From: an uncultured Christensenella sp.
GTDB lineage: Bacteria; Bacillota; Clostridia; Christensenellales; Borkfalkiaceae
DNA length: 51,510 nucleotides
Reading direction: 5' to 3'
Assembly: GCA_910579585.1 (NCBI GenBank)
Contig: CAJTVA010000007.1
Span: 1-51,510 of the forward strand
The notes under the pieces are model-generated. The model was not told where the DNA came from. It made no database searches and saw only the letters and a list, made by a program, of their open reading frames with translations. The position numbers were made by a program, and so were the translations under genes. Of the stretch, positions 49,902 to 51,510 are shown in pieces (position 1 is the stretch's first letter; every line of letters starts with the position of its first letter).

Positions 49902-50513
49902 TCAACTGTGCTTATAAAAGTACCACATCTCATAGTCTATATCCGATATATTGTTCCTTGGGTTGCTTGCGTCTGAATTTAAATAATAATTATTACATAG
50001 GCACATAGAATTAATGATATTTTCTTTAAAAAAGCCAATGACGATAATAGGGTTACAATGCATTTCCCTGTCGCATTGATTAATCAGCGAAAGCTCTTTC
50101 TCCAAGTTTCCTATATCCGGATATTTCTTCCGTAAATTTTTATTGTAAACGGTATCTACCACAAGGGTTATATTTTGCTCCCCCGACGTTTTTGAATAAT
50201 CGAACGGATTCATAGAATCAGGACTGCGCTCCCCGCTTGCATCATACAAAACGTCAAACGACGCATCCTCGTACCAAAACGCATATTCCCACGGCACACG
50301 ATACGCCTGATATTTTTTCTGAAAATAAAATACGGCATCTTTAACCGAATACTTTTCTTTTTCGCCTAATACTTTTTTAATTTCGCGACTGACTTTTTTA
50401 TACAAACTGTCACAAAATTTGATATCATAACCGTTATATAAAAGGTCGTCTGAAGCCGTATAATTTTTGTGTTTTATAAACTCGCCGCTAAACGGTCTTA
50501 ACTCTTTATTCAT
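49902..50513 (-). CDS. Hypothetical accessory protein, candidate immunity protein
   Basis: A 203-aa soluble protein, aromatic-rich (YRVPWEYAFWYEDASFDVLYD near residue 75; YEMWYFYKHS at the end) and without signal or membrane segments. No family recognised. The ATG is three bases after the toxin-like gene's stop, so the pair is co-transcribed and probably coupled; in polymorphic-toxin loci the gene at this place is normally the cognate immunity gene. No separate binding site is seen, only text from the end of the toxin gene. Confidence 0.65.
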   Translation of the reverse strand: MNKELRPFSGEFIKHKNYTASDDLLYNGYDIKFCDSLYKKVSREIKKVLGEKEKYSVKDAVFYFQKKYQAYRVPWEYAFWYEDASFDVLYDASGERSPDSMNPFDYSKTSGEQNITLVVDTVYNKNLRKKYPDIGNLEKELSLINQCDREMHCNPIIVIGFFKENIINSMCLCNNYYLNSDASNPRNNISDIDYEMWYFYKHS

Positions 50514-50516
50514 TTT

Positions 50517-51510
50517 CTATACCGCTAATAATTCTGAAAAGAATGAATGCACAATATATGCTCCGTTTGCTCCTTTTACCTCAGTTTGAGAACCAGGATA
50601 CAACATATGATAATGTTTCATTCCTTTTATATGTAAAGGTGATAATTGATATCCGGGAAATGCTAATTGTAATACACTAATTGCTTTCGTACCGCTAAAT
50701 GTCAATGAGCTCCAACTAAATGATGCCATATTTACCGCCATCTCAGTAGCCGTATAACCTATGAGTTCCACTTTTGTCGGTCCAGTTACTTGGTTATACT
50801 TAGTTACTCGAAAATAAATCTTAGGACTTGTCTTTTTTCTTTCTGATATTATAATATCTTTAATTGCGGTTTGTGTTTCCGTCTTACTCCAATCGGCGAC
50901 AAATGTTTTTGCCCCGCTAATTGATGTATTAATAGAAACATTAATTCCTGGATAATACTGTTCCCATAATTCTGACGTTAAAGCAACCCCCGCAGAAATT
51001 GCAGCAGTTATCGCAGCATAAGTAGCAATTGTTGCCGCAGCGGCAGCAGTACCCGCTGATACAGCTGTCGCAATCCCAACACCTGTAGCAACTAACGCAG
51101 GAGCAGCTGCGCCCGCTGTTGCAACAACCACAGCAGCAACTGCTACTACCGTTGCAACTACGGCAACCGCAATAGCAACTTTCTTTATTAAACTCGCAAA
51201 CCAACCGCAATTCTGAATCATTCCAGCATCGCGCATTTCGCTCAATAAAATGCCTTCGCCATCGATATTCATTACTGCGTCAATCTCATCTTTATCGTTT
51301 ATAAATCCAACGCCGGTGATTTCATCTACCTCAACGGTACCGTCCGCTAATGTAGCAGTCGCAGCTATCGTTACGATATTAGTTTCAGAATTGTACGAGA
51401 AATTATATTTGGTAGTGCAATTTTCTAATTCTTCAAAATCGGTCTCGCTAATATAGTCTATCTCGGTAAGCACGTTTTTGTCAATAGGTTTATACCCTTC
51501 GAAATAAACG
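50517..51510 (-). CDS. C-terminal part of a toxin-like protein (5' end beyond window)
   Basis: The frame stays open to the window edge, so this is the last 330 residues of a longer protein. A GTG at 51473 is unlikely to be its start because protein-like codons (YFEGYKPIDKN) precede it. Visible layout: an acidic beta-rich part (about 13-100), a long Ala/Val-rich hydrophobic stretch (about 105-180) that could insert into or cross a membrane, then a folded C-terminal domain ending HIKGMKHYHMLYPGSQTEVKGANG and FFSELLAV. The closely spaced histidines and Lys/Tyr could be an active site. It looks like the toxic tip and translocation segment of a polymorphic toxin, but the toxin class is unknown. 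AT-rich codon use differs from the core genes. Confidence 0.6.
   Translation of the reverse strand, partial: VYFEGYKPIDKNVLTEIDYISETDFEELENCTTKYNFSYNSETNIVTIAATATLADGTVEVDEITGVGFINDKDEIDAVMNIDGEGILLSEMRDAGMIQNCGWFASLIKKVAIAVAVVATVVAVAAVVVATAGAAAPALVATGVGIATAVSAGTAAAAATIATYAAITAAISAGVALTSELWEQYYPGINVSINTSISGAKTFVADWSKTETQTAIKDIIISERKKTSPKIYFRVTKYNQVTGPTKVELIGYTATEMAVNMASFSWSSLTFSGTKAISVLQLAFPGYQLSPLHIKGMKHYHMLYPGSQTEVKGANGAYIVHSFFSELLAV

Overview
The window is a chromosomal segment of a Bacillota (Firmicutes) bacterium, most likely an uncultured gut Clostridia lineage. The evidence is the gene order (ylxM-ffh-rpsP-khpA-rimM-trmD, rbgA-rnhB, comM-dprA-topA-trmFO-hslV-hslU, pyrH-frr-uppS-cdsA-dxr-rseP), which follows Bacillus/Clostridium chromosomes, together with AGGAGG-type ribosome binding sites and many lipoproteins with Asp-Pro linkers. 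A closer placement (for example Christensenellales) is a guess. Nearly all genes lie on the minus strand; the exceptions are a 76-aa protein, a thiamine transporter and one structured RNA.

Layout. 1-7405: glyA, a large lipoprotein, trxA, hisS and two membrane-anchored Sel1-repeat proteins. 7572-15773: protease, DNA and tRNA-modification genes (comM-dprA-topA-trmFO-hslV-hslU), mostly overlapping. 15828-23004: rplS, a PyrE-like phosphoribosyltransferase, yraN, rnhB, rbgA, trmD, rimM, khpA, rpsP, ffh and ylxM, that is, the ribosome, SRP and tRNA-methylation cluster. 23494-37622: an eight-gene envelope operon encoding a MoxR AAA+ ATPase, a DUF58 protein, two von Willebrand A membrane proteins, a membrane protein and three big lipoproteins. 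37902-42434: a cation/proton antiporter, a strongly promoted structured ncRNA (possibly the raiA motif), a YfbR-type nucleotidase, a TPP riboswitch driving a ThiT-type thiamine transporter, and a small DUF6809-like gene. 42741-48337: rseP, dxr, cdsA, uppS, frr and pyrH (isoprenoid and phospholipid synthesis, ribosome recycling, UMP kinase). 48400-51510: an AT-richer accessory block that looks like the tail of a polymorphic-toxin/immunity locus, with a toxin-like gene running off the window edge.

The main unexplained signals are not protein genes. Four copies of a roughly 185-bp structured repeat (20243-20480, 40461-40643, 42555-42740, 45103-45284) keep the same succession of hairpins while the stem sequences change in a compensated way. 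A second family of short intergenic elements carries AAAACGCA/TGCGTTTT ends. The long 5' leader of the envelope operon carries a cluster of TTATTCA heptamers. The TPP riboswitch has an unusually large insertion. The ncRNA at 39390-39778 is an independent transcription unit with no obvious protein partner.
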